Below are positions 62,517-64,000 of a DNA stretch of 64,000 nucleotides, piece by piece. Position 1 is the first letter of the stretch, and each line of letters starts with the position of its first letter. The notes under the pieces were generated by a model. That model searched no databases. It was not told where the DNA came from and saw nothing but the letters and a program-made list of their open reading frames with translations. A program made the position numbers and the translations under genes. Source of the DNA: Mariniphaga sp041687215 (lineage in GTDB: Bacteria > Bacteroidota > Bacteroidia > Bacteroidales > Prolixibacteraceae); NCBI RefSeq assembly GCF_041687215.1, contig NZ_JAWLCI010000017.1, forward strand, positions 4,695 through 68,694, written 5' to 3'.

Positions 62517-63881
62517 CTATTGTTTTATATTTGGTAATTCGAGTCCGTATCCTTTCTTTTTATCTTCCCTTTTTAAAAGCAGGGAAACAATGAGTGCCAG
62601 AACGGTTAATGCAACAAAAATCAGCCAGGTAGTCTGGTAATTGTAAGTCACGTCCTGTCCGGCTGCCTTTGCTGCAGCAACACCGGGATTAGTTCTGTCG
62701 AGTACAATACCAACGGCCAGAGGAATTCCCCACAACCCGAAATTCTGCACCCAGAAAATTAATGCATACGCACTGCCAAGTTGTTTGTCGGGAATAATTT
62801 TCGGAACCGAAGGCCACATGGCAGAGGGAACCAGCGAAAATGCTATGCCTAAAATTAATACATTAAAAAATGCCGCCACTACACTTGTAATAAACGGCAG
62901 ATAGAAAATAAAGTGGACAAATATGAGCAAAATTGCACCCAAAATCATAATGGAAGCACCTTTCCCTTTTCGGTCATAAATACTGCCGAAAAATGGTGTC
63001 AAAAGCATGGTTCCAAAAGGCACAAGGCTTGGAAGAAGACCAGCCCAGTTTTCACTCACGCCAAATTTATTCACCATTAGGTCGGGACCATATTTGTAAA
63101 ACGGAAAAACGGCAGAATAAAAAAGTACACATAATAAGGCAATATACCAAAAGCCCCGGTTATTAATAATAATACCAAAATCCCTTAACCTGAATTTATC
63201 CTCTTCTGAGGTTAGATTCAACTTAATTTGCAAGTCGAGTTGTTTATCCTTTACATTGTAATAAACAAAGCCAATTAACCCGATAATAAGAAAAACTAAG
63301 GCAATTAAAATATAAAGCGGAACACTGTATTTGGTTGCCAGGGCAGCTCCAAATGCCAGAGGGGCAAACGATCCCAGTCGCGCAATGGCTACCTGCATTC
63401 CCATTGCCAGTGCCAATTCCTTTCCTTTAAACCATTTTACCACCGATTTGGAAACAGTTATTCCGGCATACTCCACCCCAACTCCAAACAATGCATATCC
63501 AAATGCGGCAAAAAACACCTGGGAATTCAGTCCGAAAATTACCTCGTCGATTGGAAACAATCCCTGAAAAGCTGCCCATTTAATCGTTCCGCCAATAATC
63601 ATTATCAAAACAGATGTGATTGTACTGAAACGGATTCCAAAACGGTCGAGCAATACGCCAACCAGGATGAGCATTACAAAAAATACGTTAAACCACCCAT
63701 AGGCGCTGGTAACCATGCCATAATCGGCACTGTTCCAACCATAAACCCGTTCAAGGATTGGCTTTAAAGGTGAAATTACTTCGGTAAAAAGGTATCCCGC
63801 AAACATGGTAAACGACAGGATAACGAGCATCGTCCAGCGCATGCTTTTCGAATCTCTCAAGGTCAATTTTGGTTCATTCAT
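62517..63881 (-). CDS. MFS transporter
   Basis: A 454-residue major-facilitator protein with twelve predicted membrane helices. The first helix is WTMLVILSFTMFAGYLFTEV, and the loop-2/3 motif LLDRFGIRFSTI and the second-half FFGSIYDRKGKGAS match the MFS signature GxxxDRxGrR. A charged cytoplasmic loop follows helix 6 (about 213-235). The substrate is unknown. The pepD gene starts four bases after its stop codon, which makes a dipeptide or amino acid a reasonable guess. Confidence 0.88.
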   Translation of the reverse strand: MNEPKLTLRDSKSMRWTMLVILSFTMFAGYLFTEVISPLKPILERVYGWNSADYGMVTSAYGWFNVFFVMLILVGVLLDRFGIRFSTITSVLIMIIGGTIKWAAFQGLFPIDEVIFGLNSQVFFAAFGYALFGVGVEYAGITVSKSVVKWFKGKELALAMGMQVAIARLGSFAPLAFGAALATKYSVPLYILIALVFLIIGLIGFVYYNVKDKQLDLQIKLNLTSEEDKFRLRDFGIIINNRGFWYIALLCVLFYSAVFPFYKYGPDLMVNKFGVSENWAGLLPSLVPFGTMLLTPFFGSIYDRKGKGASIMILGAILLIFVHFIFYLPFITSVVAAFFNVLILGIAFSLVPSAMWPSVPKIIPDKQLGSAYALIFWVQNFGLWGIPLAVGIVLDRTNPGVAAAKAAGQDVTYNYQTTWLIFVALTVLALIVSLLLKREDKKKGYGLELPNIKQ

Positions 63882-63958
63882 TTTTAATTATTTAAGTAAT
63901 AGATTTTTTTAAGGCGGGTAAAAATAAAAAAAATTACACCCGATAAAAATGACCAGAT

Positions 63959-63996
63959 CAAAAAAGGGCGACTTTCAAAATAAGTCACCCTTTTTA
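63959..63996. terminator. Bidirectional terminator at the right edge
   Basis: AAAAAAGGG-GACTT and AAGTC-CCCTTTTT arms pair with one mismatch (C/A) around a TCAAAAT loop. T runs flank both sides. It would end a minus-strand gene lying beyond the window and shield the MFS-pepD promoter. Confidence 0.72.
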
Positions 63997-64000
63997 CGCT

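Overview
The window is a chromosomal stretch of a Bacteroidota bacterium, most likely of the order Marinilabiliales/Bacteroidales. Four things point there: rpoB and rpoC products of 1270 and 1418 residues, the tuf-secE-nusG-rplKAJL-rpoBC order followed by a DUF3467 gene, the type IX secretion (T9SS) protein PorT together with a giant T9SS-sorted SprB-repeat surface protein, and several promoters of the Bacteroidota type (TTTG about 19 bases before TAnnTTTG). Coding density is high, most starts lack a clear Shine-Dalgarno sequence, and no prophage, insertion sequence or CRISPR array is visible.

Layout. 1-6 kb: the start of a lipoyl-domain E2 gene diverges from a GntR/UTRA regulator with a perfect palindromic operator between them; then an esterase-like gene with lysC, a PstS-like lipoprotein, and DUF2200 and YdeI-like genes. 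5.8-20.6 kb (minus strand): the core expression block rpsU-xerC-hpf, tRNA-Gly, tRNA-Thr, tuf, a 60-base tRNA-like element, secE, nusG, rplK, rplA, rplJ, rplL, rpoB, rpoC and DUF3467. 20.6-33.4 kb: helix-hairpin-helix protein, sodium symporter, TamL-type outer-membrane protein, SpoU methyltransferase, PorT, menaquinone methyltransferase, a half-length PurL/AIR-synthase-like protein, an SDR, a glycosyltransferase with a LytS/LytTR two-component pair, and a nitroreductase. 33.5-39.7 kb: a 2075-residue T9SS-exported adhesin-like protein. 40-54.5 kb: gapA, an orphan FtsX permease, a pRiA4b-ORF3-like gene, miaA-nudix-glycosyltransferase, rel, fur, purA, pncB, a D-threonine-aldolase-like gene and a RES/Xre toxin-antitoxin pair. 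54.5-60.7 kb (minus strand): a tightly coupled five-gene operon. 61-63.9 kb: a PepD-type dipeptidase and an MFS transporter.

The most interesting region is the five-gene operon at 54508-60670. It encodes an 8-Cys ferredoxin-like protein, a radical SAM enzyme, a DUF116-polyprenyl-diphosphate-synthase fusion, a small prenyltransferase-beta-repeat protein and a squalene-hopene-cyclase-like enzyme that keeps the class II catalytic DxDD-T motif. Together these look like a complete, oxygen-independent route that makes, cyclises and modifies an isoprenoid lipid. The product cannot be told from sequence and I do not recognise the cluster as a described pathway. The second notable object is a 60-base tRNA-like structure between tuf and secE. 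It has a perfect 7-bp acceptor stem and a canonical T arm but no anticodon arm, and it sits where related genomes are usually thought to carry tRNA-Trp.
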